Both the position numbers and the translations under genes were made by a program. From a virus: a DNA stretch of 20,434 nt. The stretch is taken from IMG/VR virus record IMGVR_UViG_3300018080_000687, positions 1 to 20,434 of that record. One strand, 5' to 3'. Positions 7,591-15,051 of the stretch are shown here, piece by piece (position 1 is the stretch's first letter; the number at the start of each line of letters is the position of its first letter). Under the pieces are notes generated by a model. That model did not search any database, was not told where the DNA came from, and saw only the letters and a list, made by a program, of their open reading frames with translations.

Positions 7591-8642
7591 CAATCGAGGC
7601 GGTGGAAGGGTTCGATCTCTTCGCGGCGAACGCAGCGTGTCGCACGGAGATAGGCCGACGATGGCCAGGTACGAACACAAGCATCGACGCGTCAGGCCCT
7701 CAGACTGAGGCCGGGCGCTACGGTGGTCTCGCGTGGTCTGGGATCTCGACCAACGAGCTACTTCACACGAGGACGTTCACCGAGGACGACGAGTGGGTGA
7801 TCGGGTTCGCATTCTCGTTCGCGAACCCTGCGCTCGCCGACGAGCTGCGCATCCGGTGGCTGCTTTCTGGGACGACGCAGCTCACGCTCCAGGTGAAGTC
7901 GAACACTGCGACGCAGATCACGCTCGGGTTCTATCGCGGTGTCACGCAGGTTGGGAACGATCTCGTTCTCACGATCAACACTTCGATCACGGATTGGCGG
8001 TACCTCGAGTTCCGCGTCAAGTTCAGCGCGACCGTCGGGGAGGTCGAGGCGTGGACGGACGGCGTTCGCGACTTCCTCGTCACAGGTCTCAACACCGTCG
8101 ATACAGGTGCGGGCGGTTGTGACTCCATCGACATACGGATCAACACCGACGGCGTGACCGGTTGGACGCTTGTGGACGACATGTACATCATGAGCGATGG
8201 GGCGGGCGCGGTCCTCGGTGAGCAGGTCGTTGAGACGCTTCAGCCTGACGCAGACGGCACCACGAGCGGGATGACACCACTGACGGGTAGCGACCACTAC
8301 GCGATGGTGGACGAGGACCAGGCCGACGATGACACGACGTACCTTGAGGCTGACGACGACGATGAACTAGAACTCTTCGACTATCCGGCGCTCTCGCAGA
8401 TCGCGGGTGCGATCGCGGCAGTCGAGGTCGAGACACAAGCTGCGGTGTCCTCGTGGGGCACTCGCAAGATGAAGGCCGTGGTCCGCACGAACTCCACGAA
8501 CGTGAAGGGCGATGAGGAGACGGTCGACAGTACCTCGTACGAAGTGAAGCGTCAGCTGTGGGACGAGAACCCGGAAGCAACGACTCCGTGGACTCCAGCC
8601 TCAGTGAACGCCGCCGAGTTTGGTGCCGAGAGATCGGCCTAA
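7587..8642 (+). CDS. Minor tail protein with jelly-roll (LamG/ConA-like) N-terminal domain
   Basis: It starts at ATG 7587 in an ATGA overlap with the tape measure stop and yields 351 residues. Residues 1-210 have the run of strands of a concanavalin/laminin-G-like sandwich often found in phage tip proteins: EGFDLF at the start, WVIGFAFSF at about 71-79, RYLEFRVKFS near 137, and WTLVDDMYIMSDG near 192. A hinge with GSDHYAMVDED leads to a strongly acidic patch (DDDDELELFD, about 255-264). The C-terminal part, 265-351, has alternating strands and a helix (YPALSQIAGAIAAVEVETQA). Position after the tape measure and the sandwich fold suggest a tip or fibre protein that may bind surface sugar. This is inference; no receptor-binding residues can be named. 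Confidence 0.7.
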   Translation: MTIEAVEGFDLFAANAACRTEIGRRWPGTNTSIDASGPQTEAGRYGGLAWSGISTNELLHTRTFTEDDEWVIGFAFSFANPALADELRIRWLLSGTTQLTLQVKSNTATQITLGFYRGVTQVGNDLVLTINTSITDWRYLEFRVKFSATVGEVEAWTDGVRDFLVTGLNTVDTGAGGCDSIDIRINTDGVTGWTLVDDMYIMSDGAGAVLGEQVVETLQPDADGTTSGMTPLTGSDHYAMVDEDQADDDTTYLEADDDDELELFDYPALSQIAGAIAAVEVETQAAVSSWGTRKMKAVVRTNSTNVKGDEETVDSTSYEVKRQLWDENPEATTPWTPASVNAAEFGAERSA

Positions 8643-8658
8643 GAAAGGAGCTGTACCG

Positions 8659-9210
8659 ATGGAGCATTGGGACCCGAAGGGCCCGAACTCGCTCCCGTTC
8701 GATGGCTTGCCGGACGATCTCTACGCGCTGTTCGTCCAGCCGGTGATCAAGAACGACGAGGACGAGTGGGTACCCCTCGGAAATCGTCGGCGCTTCCGCG
8801 TCGGCAACAAGGTCGTGAATCAGCGCACGACGATCCAGGACGAGCAGCTTGTCCGCATCCAGGAGATCGAGTGCTCGATGCCTCACGCGGCATTCGAGGG
8901 CGCGTTCACCAAGCGTCGCACGGTCGTCCTCGTCGAAGACGACGATGATCTCGACGCGGGTCACATGAAGGTGGCGGAGACCGACGAGACCGTCGTGATC
9001 GCCGACCGCCCGAGTGCGATCAAGCTCGAGACCTGCTACATGCCGACGAAGGACGACCCGGACGTGATCGAGGATGCCTGGCCGAACCCCGTTTTGAACG
9101 GGGCCACGCACATGCGCATCGGCTTCGTTCCGACGTCGCAGTTCGACGGCAAGGACAGGCGGCCGGTCCAGCCGCTCGTGATCGTCCCGATCATCGGAAC
9201 GGAGGGCTGA
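8659..9210 (+). CDS. Hypothetical virion-associated protein, 183 aa
   Basis: I chose ATG 8659 because AAAGGAG at 8644-8650 sits eight bases upstream. A GTG at 8620 would lie inside the previous gene and lacks such a site. The protein starts MEHWDPKGPNSLPFDGLPDD. It has several strand-like segments (LYALFVQPVI, RRRFRVGNKVV, KRRTVVLVEDDDDLD), then MRIGFVPTSQFDG, and ends with PLVIVPIIGTEG. It has many acidic residues and no membrane span or signal peptide. I do not recognise the family. Its place between two structural genes suggests a virion protein. It ends at TGA 9208-9210, three bases before the next ATG. Confidence 0.6.
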   Translation: MEHWDPKGPNSLPFDGLPDDLYALFVQPVIKNDEDEWVPLGNRRRFRVGNKVVNQRTTIQDEQLVRIQEIECSMPHAAFEGAFTKRRTVVLVEDDDDLDAGHMKVAETDETVVIADRPSAIKLETCYMPTKDDPDVIEDAWPNPVLNGATHMRIGFVPTSQFDGKDRRPVQPLVIVPIIGTEG

Positions 9211-9213
9211 TCG

Positions 9214-9681
9214 ATGGCTTCAGGAGTCAAGTTCGTCAGCAACAACTTCCTCGGTGAGACGCTCGGCGGCAACGTCGACATGGACACCGACGTTCTCAAG
9301 ACCATTCTCGTCGACACGACGAATGACATGGACGACGAGGACGACTTCGTCGCGGACATCGGCACGCTCGGCGAGATCAGCGTGTCGGGGTACGTCGGCG
9401 GGCACGGTGGCGCGGGTCGCAAGACTCTTGCGAACCCGACCATCGCCGTCGACGATGGCAACAACCGCGCCACGTTCGCGGCCGACGATCAGACGTGGAC
9501 CAGCCTCGCGTCCGGCGTAACGATCAAGGGTGCGATTCTTCATCGCGCCGGCACGTCGAACGACAACGATGCTCTTTGTATCGGGTTCTGGCCGGCGGAC
9601 CTGCCGACCAACGGTGGCGACGTGACGCTCTCCTTCACCGGAGGCTTCCCGATGCTGCTCACCCGCGCCGCTGGCTCGTAG
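9214..9681 (+). CDS. Small phage structural protein of the beta-barrel 'ADD-x-W' type
   Basis: It starts at ATG 9214, with GGAGGG at 9201-9206, and yields 155 residues. The pattern is one I recognise as recurring in many unrelated phages. An opening F-x-x-N-x-L segment leads into MDTDVLKTILVDTT. Next comes a DIGTLGEISVSGYVGGHGGAGRKTL block. Then DDGNNRATFAADDQTWTSL, and last an AILHRAGTS segment with a closing strand (GDVTLSFTGGFPMLL). Family members are listed as head fibre, decoration or baseplate-associated proteins, with no firmly agreed function. In this position, before a terminator, it would be the last gene of the first tail transcription unit. It ends at TAG 9679-9681. Confidence 0.65.
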   Translation: MASGVKFVSNNFLGETLGGNVDMDTDVLKTILVDTTNDMDDEDDFVADIGTLGEISVSGYVGGHGGAGRKTLANPTIAVDDGNNRATFAADDQTWTSLASGVTIKGAILHRAGTSNDNDALCIGFWPADLPTNGGDVTLSFTGGFPMLLTRAAGS

Positions 9682-9696
9682 CAGACGCTGACTCAG

Positions 9697-9724
9697 GGCG
9701 GGGCGCTTCGGTGCCCCGCCTTTT
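9697..9724 (+). terminator. Rho-independent terminator with UUCG tetraloop
   Basis: Eight perfect pairs (9697-9704 with 9713-9720) continue through a G-T wobble and a C-G pair around a TTCG loop (9707-9710). TTTT follows at 9721-9724. The stem is nearly all GC and the C(UUCG)G loop is exceptionally stable, so this is a confident terminator even with a short T-run. It ends the unit containing the 155-aa protein, so the genes after it need read-through or a promoter I could not find. Confidence 0.9.
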
Positions 9725-9739
9725 CGTCGGAGGAGACTG

Positions 9740-10069
9740 ATGGCTGTCAAGCTGCTGAAGGTTCGATACCGGCCGAAGGTCGCTGAGGTCGTCATCGACG
9801 ATGGTGGCACTGTGCGCACCTTCCACAAGTGGGGTTTCAAAAAGGGTACCGCACTCAAGACGCTCACCGCGTGGGTCACCGAGTGCGTTCAAAGAGCGCG
9901 CGCCGAAGAGGCCGCCGAAGCGAAGCGTCTTGCCGACGAGACGGCGGAGACGAAGGCCGATAAGGTGCTCGCGCTTCTGACGTGGGCGCGTGATAACATC
10001 GATGACCCAACGGTTCGCGAGGGGCTCAAGATCGTAGCTTCTGCGAAGGTTGCGAAGGCGGTGAGCTAA
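9740..10069 (+). CDS. Small helical hypothetical protein, 109 aa
   Basis: It starts at ATG 9740 with GGAGGA at 9729-9734, directly after the terminator, and ends at TAA 10067-10069, overlapping the next ATG (TAATG). Residues 1-40 are basic with short strands (KLLKVRYRPKVAEVVIDDGG). Residues 41-80 form a long alanine- and glutamate-rich helix (RARAEEAAEAKRLADETAET). The last 30 residues are helical and basic at the end. I do not recognise the family. The nearby genes are fibre and tip proteins, so an assembly or structural accessory role is possible but unsupported. Confidence 0.6.
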   Translation: MAVKLLKVRYRPKVAEVVIDDGGTVRTFHKWGFKKGTALKTLTAWVTECVQRARAEEAAEAKRLADETAETKADKVLALLTWARDNIDDPTVREGLKIVASAKVAKAVS

Positions 10070-11334
10070 TGGCCACGATCCAAAGTAACGGGACAGGGGG
10101 CGGCAACTGGTCGTCTGGCTCGTCTTGGAACGGCGGTGTGATGCCTGCGGTCGGGGTGGACGACGCGGTCATCTTGAACGGTGACACGATCACGAAGGAT
10201 ACAGCAGCGCACGCGTCGAAGGACTGCCTGAATCTCTCCATCGACACCGGGGGGATCCTTGCCATCGGGGCAAATAGCCTCGAGTGTACTATGCTCACGT
10301 CGTCGACCGGCTACGGCAAGATTACTGGGACCACCGGGTCTCTTGAGTGCGACCTCAACAGGTGGCGGGGCCAGTGGGACATCCAGGGCACCGACAAAGA
10401 CAACATGTTTGAGATCAAGCGAAACGGTGGGAACCTCGACCTTCACTGGGACGACTCTTACGGCAAGACAGGAACGCGAGTCTTCAGATGGTGCAAGTTC
10501 GACGGTCAGGGCGGCGGGTACACGATGTTCTACGCTTGGAAAGCTGGTGAAACCTTCGAGCACTGCGACTTTAAGGACCACAACCTCTGCGGCTCCACGA
10601 ACACCATCAGCTCCTTCAAGTTCTACGACTGCTACTTCTACGACGCCACCGCCGGTTACGGCGTCAACAGTAACTCGTGGGTCGCGCAGTTCTTCGACTG
10701 CGTGTTCGGCGATGACCGCGATGGAACAGGCGGGCTCACGAACAGTAAGGACTTCCACTTTACTGTCGCTCGCCCATGCATTGCTGAGTGTTTCAACTGT
10801 GAGTTTCACTCTTCCACGGTCACCGGTAATCACGGCGTAGGAACCTTCTTCTACTCCAAGGACCACGATAAGGTCCGAGGCGACTGGCAGTTCGCGTCTC
10901 ACGGCGGTAGGATTCTTCGTTCAACGGACGCCGCGCGAGACGGGACTTATGGGTTGGAGTTCATTCCGGACACCAGCCAAGACGACATGGACGAGGAGCC
11001 GTTGACGTGGCGCCTCGAGTATAAGGTCGAGGCGGGGGACACGATTGACTTCACCGTGGACGTCTTCAACGATGACGGGGATCTGAATCTCTCGGGTGAT
11101 GATCTGGAGATCATTCTCGACCCTGAGAATACCTGGGGTCGTCGTGAGGTAGTCGACGCTGACGACATCAACACTCCCGACCTCGCGTACGAGACGTGGT
11201 ACACCGTCAACTTCACCGGAGGAGTCTGTTCGGGGACTTCTGAGAAGGGCATGTTTACGGTCGAGCTCGTGCTACGCAAGACGGCTACGAACGCAGTCCT
11301 CTACTTCGCGGACCCGGCGTTCACGATTAGCTGA
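10069..11334 (+). CDS. Beta-helix minor tail / fibre-like protein
   Basis: It starts at ATG 10069, overlapping the previous TAA, and yields 421 residues. The N-terminus (GGGNWSSGSSWNGGVMP, then GVDDAVILNGDTI) is the cap pattern seen ahead of right-handed beta-helices in phage and secreted proteins. Residues 40-260 form the helix. An aromatic-x-x-C-x-F motif recurs at about 141, 165, 187, 210 and 243 (WCKF, HCDF, DCYF, DCVF, NCEF), roughly one rung of 22-24 residues apart except for the last gap. Residues 270-421 look like a separate beta sandwich (TYGLEFIPD, WRLEYKVEAGDTIDFTVDV, NAVLYFADPAFTIS), resembling carbohydrate-binding modules. I infer a host-surface-binding role. No catalytic residues for glycan cleavage are evident, and enzyme activity is unproven. 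Confidence 0.65.
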   Translation: MATIQSNGTGGGNWSSGSSWNGGVMPAVGVDDAVILNGDTITKDTAAHASKDCLNLSIDTGGILAIGANSLECTMLTSSTGYGKITGTTGSLECDLNRWRGQWDIQGTDKDNMFEIKRNGGNLDLHWDDSYGKTGTRVFRWCKFDGQGGGYTMFYAWKAGETFEHCDFKDHNLCGSTNTISSFKFYDCYFYDATAGYGVNSNSWVAQFFDCVFGDDRDGTGGLTNSKDFHFTVARPCIAECFNCEFHSSTVTGNHGVGTFFYSKDHDKVRGDWQFASHGGRILRSTDAARDGTYGLEFIPDTSQDDMDEEPLTWRLEYKVEAGDTIDFTVDVFNDDGDLNLSGDDLEIILDPENTWGRREVVDADDINTPDLAYETWYTVNFTGGVCSGTSEKGMFTVELVLRKTATNAVLYFADPAFTIS

Positions 11335-13796
11335 TGGCAACGACAACCACCACGTTTGAGTTCTGCGGGCTTCTCGGGGTTGTCACTGAGACTGAGAAGA
11401 CTGAAGACGATAGCGGGCTTGAGTTCTGTGGTCTAACCGGCCCGATCTCTGGCAACGCAACGGGCGCGGCGGCGCAAGAGGAGGAAGTCGCCCCGCTCGA
11501 CATCGCGGTCGACCTTCCAGCGACGACGACGAGTGGTGGCGAGGCTGAAGAAGAAGTCGCCCCGCTCGACATCGCGTTCGAGCTTCCTGCGATCACACTC
11601 GTGGGAACGCAGACCATCGACGCGTCTCCTCTTGAGCCGGCCGTCGATCTTCCTACCGCAACGTTCGAGCCAGGCGAGATGGAGATCGATGCACCCGAGC
11701 TCAATCCCGTTGTTGAGATTGTGACGGCCGAGGTCACAGGTCACTACACCAAGGAGCTTGCGTCCCTTGAGGTCGAGGCCGAGACCGAGACAGACCCGAC
11801 CTTCGGGCCAGGCGAGGCTGAGATGGAAGCCGCGCCTCTCAACCCAGCGGTCGAGCTCCCCGCGACCTCACTCGACCTCGACGGGATCAACGTCGAGCCG
11901 CTTGAGCCAGCCGTGGAGCTCCCCGCGGGTACCGCGTCAGGCGGGGAGGTCGAGATCGCGGCCGCGCCTCTCAACCCGGCGGCCGATCAACCGGCTGCCA
12001 CAGTGGACGGTGAAGCTGCCATAGACGTCGACCCGCTCAACCCGGCTGTCGACATGCCTGCGGCGACTACGACAGGTCAAGACGGCACTATCACGGCTTC
12101 ACCGGTCAATCCAGCTATCGACCTACCCGCCGGGACCGTGTCACCTGAAGTGAGCGAGATCGTGGCCGCACCTCTCAACCCAGAGGTCGACCTCCCTGCC
12201 GCTGCGCAGTCAGGCGGGGAGAGCGAGATCGCGGCTGCGCCTCTCAACCCAGAGATCGATGTTCCTGCGACGGACCTGGAAGGCTCTCTCGTCGCCGCGC
12301 TCGCGCCCCTTAACCCAGAGTTCGACCTACCGCCTGCGACGGCTGCCGCATCGAGCGCTGGCGTGATCACCGCTGCGCCTGTGAACCCGGTCGTGGACCT
12401 GCCGACGGCGGTCCTCGCGAGTGTGGGCGATGAGCTCAAGATCACGAAGCAAGCGATTCAGGTTCTTGGTCGAGCGCACTCGACCGTGGTCCCGGTCACC
12501 ATCGACGGTGACACCGTGTTGCTCGACCTCGTTCCGCACAACTGGGTCGCTGTCTTCCGCGTCGAGACTTCGTTCTTCACAGACGTGACGATGACCGAGA
12601 CGATGCGAGAAGAGCGAAGCGCGCTTCGTGAGAAACCGCTACGTGCGATCGCCGCGAAGTTCACGGGGCTGAACCGAGATGACTCACGTCGCATCCTGTG
12701 GAACATGGCGAGAGCGACCGCGACGCAGGTACCCGTCCCGCTCTACTGCGATCACACGCGTTTGTCGGCTGCGGCCCTGGTCACAGCGACGACGCTTCAC
12801 GGTGACTTCCGCTGGCGGCGGTTCTTCGCTGGGGCTCGTCTCATCGTTCACACATGGGACGCAGACCAGCGTCCGACGGACGCTGAGATCCATGTCATTG
12901 AGACGATCGCTGCGGATCGCATGTCGGTGACGATCGCGTCACCGGGGCTCACGGCTGGCAAGGCGAAGTACGCCCGCGTGATGCCACTGATCGACTGCGA
13001 CGTGGTGGTCAAGCAAGCGGGGATGGCGTTGACGGTGGACAAGCTCGACGTGAACGTCGGGTTCCTCGAGCTTCCTGGGATCTCCTCGCTCCCCGCTACT
13101 GTTCGAGACACAGAGCCGTGGCTACCGTTCCACGATGGCAGCCCGGTCTTCACGACTCGATCATCGTGGTCCGCATCGCACTCATTCGAGGTCGTCGGAT
13201 CTGTGACGAAGGCGACTGACGGGCGGGCCTCTTTGACTCATGCGATCGGGACGCGACCTCGGTTCATCCACAAGCTACGCGTGGATGCGATGACACGTGA
13301 GGCCGCGTGGGACATCGTCCAGTTCTTCGAGACGTGCCGCGGTCGCTTCCGTCGTTTCTGGTTCGCAGGGCCGATGGCGCTCTGGGACCCGGTCTCGTAC
13401 GATGGTGTAGTCGTGAAGACGACGCGCGTCGGCGACGTGCGGAACCCGCAGGACTTCTGCCGGTACGTTGCGTTCGTTCTGCACGACGAGACGGTCGTGA
13501 TTCGCAAGGTCGCCAGCGTTCATGACAACGGGACGAACTTCCTGTTCGGCCTCGAGGGTGATCTGCCGTCAACCGTGACGACGTCGACCGTTCGCAAGAT
13601 GGTTCCGGCGTGGCCCGTTCGCTTGACGCGAGACGTCATCGCAGAGCGTTGGACGACGGACGAGCTGTGCCGCGTCGAGTTCCAGATGATCGACAACGAA
13701 GACCGCGACGCTCGCGTGACACACCTCGAGGCTGACGAAGACCGCAGCTTGCTCGTAACGAAGCAGACGGTCCGAGTGCTCGGAGCGAAGACATGA
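11334..13796 (+). CDS. Distal-tail-like protein with a 14-repeat N-terminal extension
   Basis: It starts at ATG 11334 (TGATG overlap) and yields 820 residues. Residues 8-36 carry two copies of an EFCGL-x-G motif. Residues 49-365 are fourteen tandem repeats of about 23 residues with the core APLNPAVDLPA. Residues 370-820 are the folded part: VPVTIDGDTVLLDLVPHNW, WRRFFAGARLIVHTWD, then ASLTHAIGTRPRFIHKLRVD, FFETCRGRFRRFWFAGPM and AWPVRLTRDVIAERW. The stretch around the F-x-x-C-R-G-R-x-R-x-F-W-F-A-G core resembles the DUF2460/GTA distal tail (gp12-like) proteins that join the tube to the tip. That match is by pattern and by the following gene order, not by alignment. It ends in an ATGA overlap with the hub gene. 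The repeat extension is far longer than anything expected of that family. Confidence 0.7.
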   Translation: MATTTTTFEFCGLLGVVTETEKTEDDSGLEFCGLTGPISGNATGAAAQEEEVAPLDIAVDLPATTTSGGEAEEEVAPLDIAFELPAITLVGTQTIDASPLEPAVDLPTATFEPGEMEIDAPELNPVVEIVTAEVTGHYTKELASLEVEAETETDPTFGPGEAEMEAAPLNPAVELPATSLDLDGINVEPLEPAVELPAGTASGGEVEIAAAPLNPAADQPAATVDGEAAIDVDPLNPAVDMPAATTTGQDGTITASPVNPAIDLPAGTVSPEVSEIVAAPLNPEVDLPAAAQSGGESEIAAAPLNPEIDVPATDLEGSLVAALAPLNPEFDLPPATAAASSAGVITAAPVNPVVDLPTAVLASVGDELKITKQAIQVLGRAHSTVVPVTIDGDTVLLDLVPHNWVAVFRVETSFFTDVTMTETMREERSALREKPLRAIAAKFTGLNRDDSRRILWNMARATATQVPVPLYCDHTRLSAAALVTATTLHGDFRWRRFFAGARLIVHTWDADQRPTDAEIHVIETIAADRMSVTIASPGLTAGKAKYARVMPLIDCDVVVKQAGMALTVDKLDVNVGFLELPGISSLPATVRDTEPWLPFHDGSPVFTTRSSWSASHSFEVVGSVTKATDGRASLTHAIGTRPRFIHKLRVDAMTREAAWDIVQFFETCRGRFRRFWFAGPMALWDPVSYDGVVVKTTRVGDVRNPQDFCRYVAFVLHDETVVIRKVASVHDNGTNFLFGLEGDLPSTVTTSTVRKMVPAWPVRLTRDVIAERWTTDELCRVEFQMIDNEDRDARVTHLEADEDRSLLVTKQTVRVLGAKT
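11478..12428 (+). repeat. Fourteen tandem coding repeats, about 69 bp each
   Basis: Fourteen units of 22-24 codons encode [E/A]-I-x-A-A-P-L-[ND]-P-x-[VIF]-[DE]-[LIV]-P-A, followed by a variable Gly/Ser/Thr/Glu spacer. The first two units share 24 identical bases (beginning 11484 and 11553), exactly 69 bases apart. CCTCTCAACCC recurs in at least four units, near 11836, 11967, 12170 and 12240. Unit 5 is the most degenerate. Exact spacing by whole codons and local DNA identity indicate growth by duplication inside the gene. Confidence 0.9.
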
Positions 13797-14593
13797 CGAC
13801 GCCACTAGTAGGCACCGAGAAGGAGCGCATCTTTCTCTTCGAGTTCGAGGCCGATGGAGTGGTCACCAAGTACACCGACTGGGACACGCCGTTTGGCGAC
13901 TACACCGCTACGCCGACGATCGACCTCAAGATCTCCCCGATCACAGCTCTCCTCGCCGAGACGGTTCACACGATCACCATGCCGCTTGACGAGATGACTG
14001 CCGCGATTTCGAGCGGCTCGCCTCATGCGGTGGTGACGGTGACAGTCAAGGAGCTCTATCGCGGGAGCCGCCCGGTCATTCTCACGACGTTCATCGGTGA
14101 GATCGGTCGTGCGGTTCGCAACGCGCAAGGACGCAAGGATCGTGTGAAGTTCGAGATCAACAACGAGAAGTACCGGTTGAAGGCGGCGATGGGGTTGCCT
14201 GCGAACCATCAGTGTGTGTGGACCTTCGGTGACACGAAGACGTGCGAGTACGACGCAGTGGCCGTTCGCGAGACTGGTACACTCACCGTCGTTGACTTGA
14301 CTCATGTGACAATCTCGGGGCTCTCTGTGCCGCCCACTGTGGACGCGACGTACTGGGTTCGTGGTCGGGTCATCTACGAAGGCGTCGAGCTGACGATACG
14401 CAAGTGGGACGAGGCAGACGCGTTCCATCTTGTTCGCCGACCTCCGGACTCGTGGGACGGGCAAACGGTCACCGTTCAACCTGGGTGCGACAAGAGCCGT
14501 GAAACATGTGAGGACCGATGGAGCAACCTTCTCAGGTTCGCTGGCGCAGGCTACGCCATCCCCGCCTATCACCCCGTGATCGAGAATCCGTAG
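13793..14593 (+). CDS. Tail tip hub protein with four-cysteine (Fe-S) motif, GTA gp13 / lambda gpL-like
   Basis: It starts at ATG 13793 (ATGA overlap) and yields 266 residues. The first 130 residues are beta-rich (ERIFLFEFEADG, PTIDLKISPITA, VVTVTVKELYRG). The diagnostic part is C-terminal: NHQCVWTFGDTKTCEYD (Cys 141 and 151), then QPGCDKSRETCEDRWSN (Cys 232 and 239) and RFAGAGYAIPAY. This matches the end of the DUF2163/BR0599 group, to which the GTA hub protein belongs. Lambda gpL carries an Fe-S cluster on comparable cysteines, so I infer a cluster here. The protein would form the ring connecting the distal tail protein to the central hub. Its end overlaps the peptidase gene by 76 bases. 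Confidence 0.8.
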   Translation: MTTPLVGTEKERIFLFEFEADGVVTKYTDWDTPFGDYTATPTIDLKISPITALLAETVHTITMPLDEMTAAISSGSPHAVVTVTVKELYRGSRPVILTTFIGEIGRAVRNAQGRKDRVKFEINNEKYRLKAAMGLPANHQCVWTFGDTKTCEYDAVAVRETGTLTVVDLTHVTISGLSVPPTVDATYWVRGRVIYEGVELTIRKWDEADAFHLVRRPPDSWDGQTVTVQPGCDKSRETCEDRWSNLLRFAGAGYAIPAYHPVIENP

Positions 14594-15051
14594 AGGAACG
14601 TCTCGACGAGGTGTTGCGCAGCTGGCTGGGCACACCGTACATGGCAGGGCAGTGCGCAAAAGGCGGTGGAGTAGACTGCGTTCGTTTCGTCTCCGCAGTG
14701 GTAGACGAAATGTGCGGCTGCGTGCGAGTGCCGATGGTCAAGCTCCCACAGGACGTAGCGTTCCACCAGCCTGCGACAGCTCGACGGGCGTGGCTCATGT
14801 TTCGTAGAGCATATGAGCCCGTCGAGGAGATCAAGAACGGTGAGGTCGAAGCTGGTGATCTCATCGTGATGTCACAAGGCACGATCGCAGGACCGGGACA
14901 CGCCGCGATGATCGGGCCTCGAACAGGGTCAGTGTGGCACTCCACAGGCCGTGAAGTGGAGACCGTTGGACTCATCAGCTTGTTCCAGCCTCGCGTGCGT
15001 CTCTACGGGGTGTACCGCATGAAGGACAAGGACCGATGGCTAGCGTCATAG
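14518..15051 (+). CDS. Tail-tip NlpC/P60 cell wall peptidase (lambda gpK / GTA gp14-like)
   Basis: The product has 177 residues. The catalytic triad of the NlpC/P60 family is visible: Cys54 in GVDCVRFVSA after the typical LGTPYMAG, His128 in GHAAMI, and His141 in WHST. It would cleave peptidoglycan peptide bonds during DNA entry. ATG 14518 is chosen because TGAGGA lies just upstream (14509-14514) and the next start in frame is GTG 14611, which would remove the charged helix before the core. The cost is a 76-base overlap with the hub gene, long for this cluster. The same AGGACCGATG context starts the next gene. It is the third gene in the GTA-like order hub, peptidase, megatron. Confidence 0.85.
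   Translation: MEQPSQVRWRRLRHPRLSPRDRESVEERLDEVLRSWLGTPYMAGQCAKGGGVDCVRFVSAVVDEMCGCVRVPMVKLPQDVAFHQPATARRAWLMFRRAYEPVEEIKNGEVEAGDLIVMSQGTIAGPGHAAMIGPRTGSVWHSTGREVETVGLISLFQPRVRLYGVYRMKDKDRWLAS

Noticed and set aside
11478-12428. The repeat array as a CRISPR or intergenic satellite.
   Set aside because: The units are not identical, lack constant-repeat/variable-spacer structure, and keep one continuous reading frame encoding a conserved peptide pattern.
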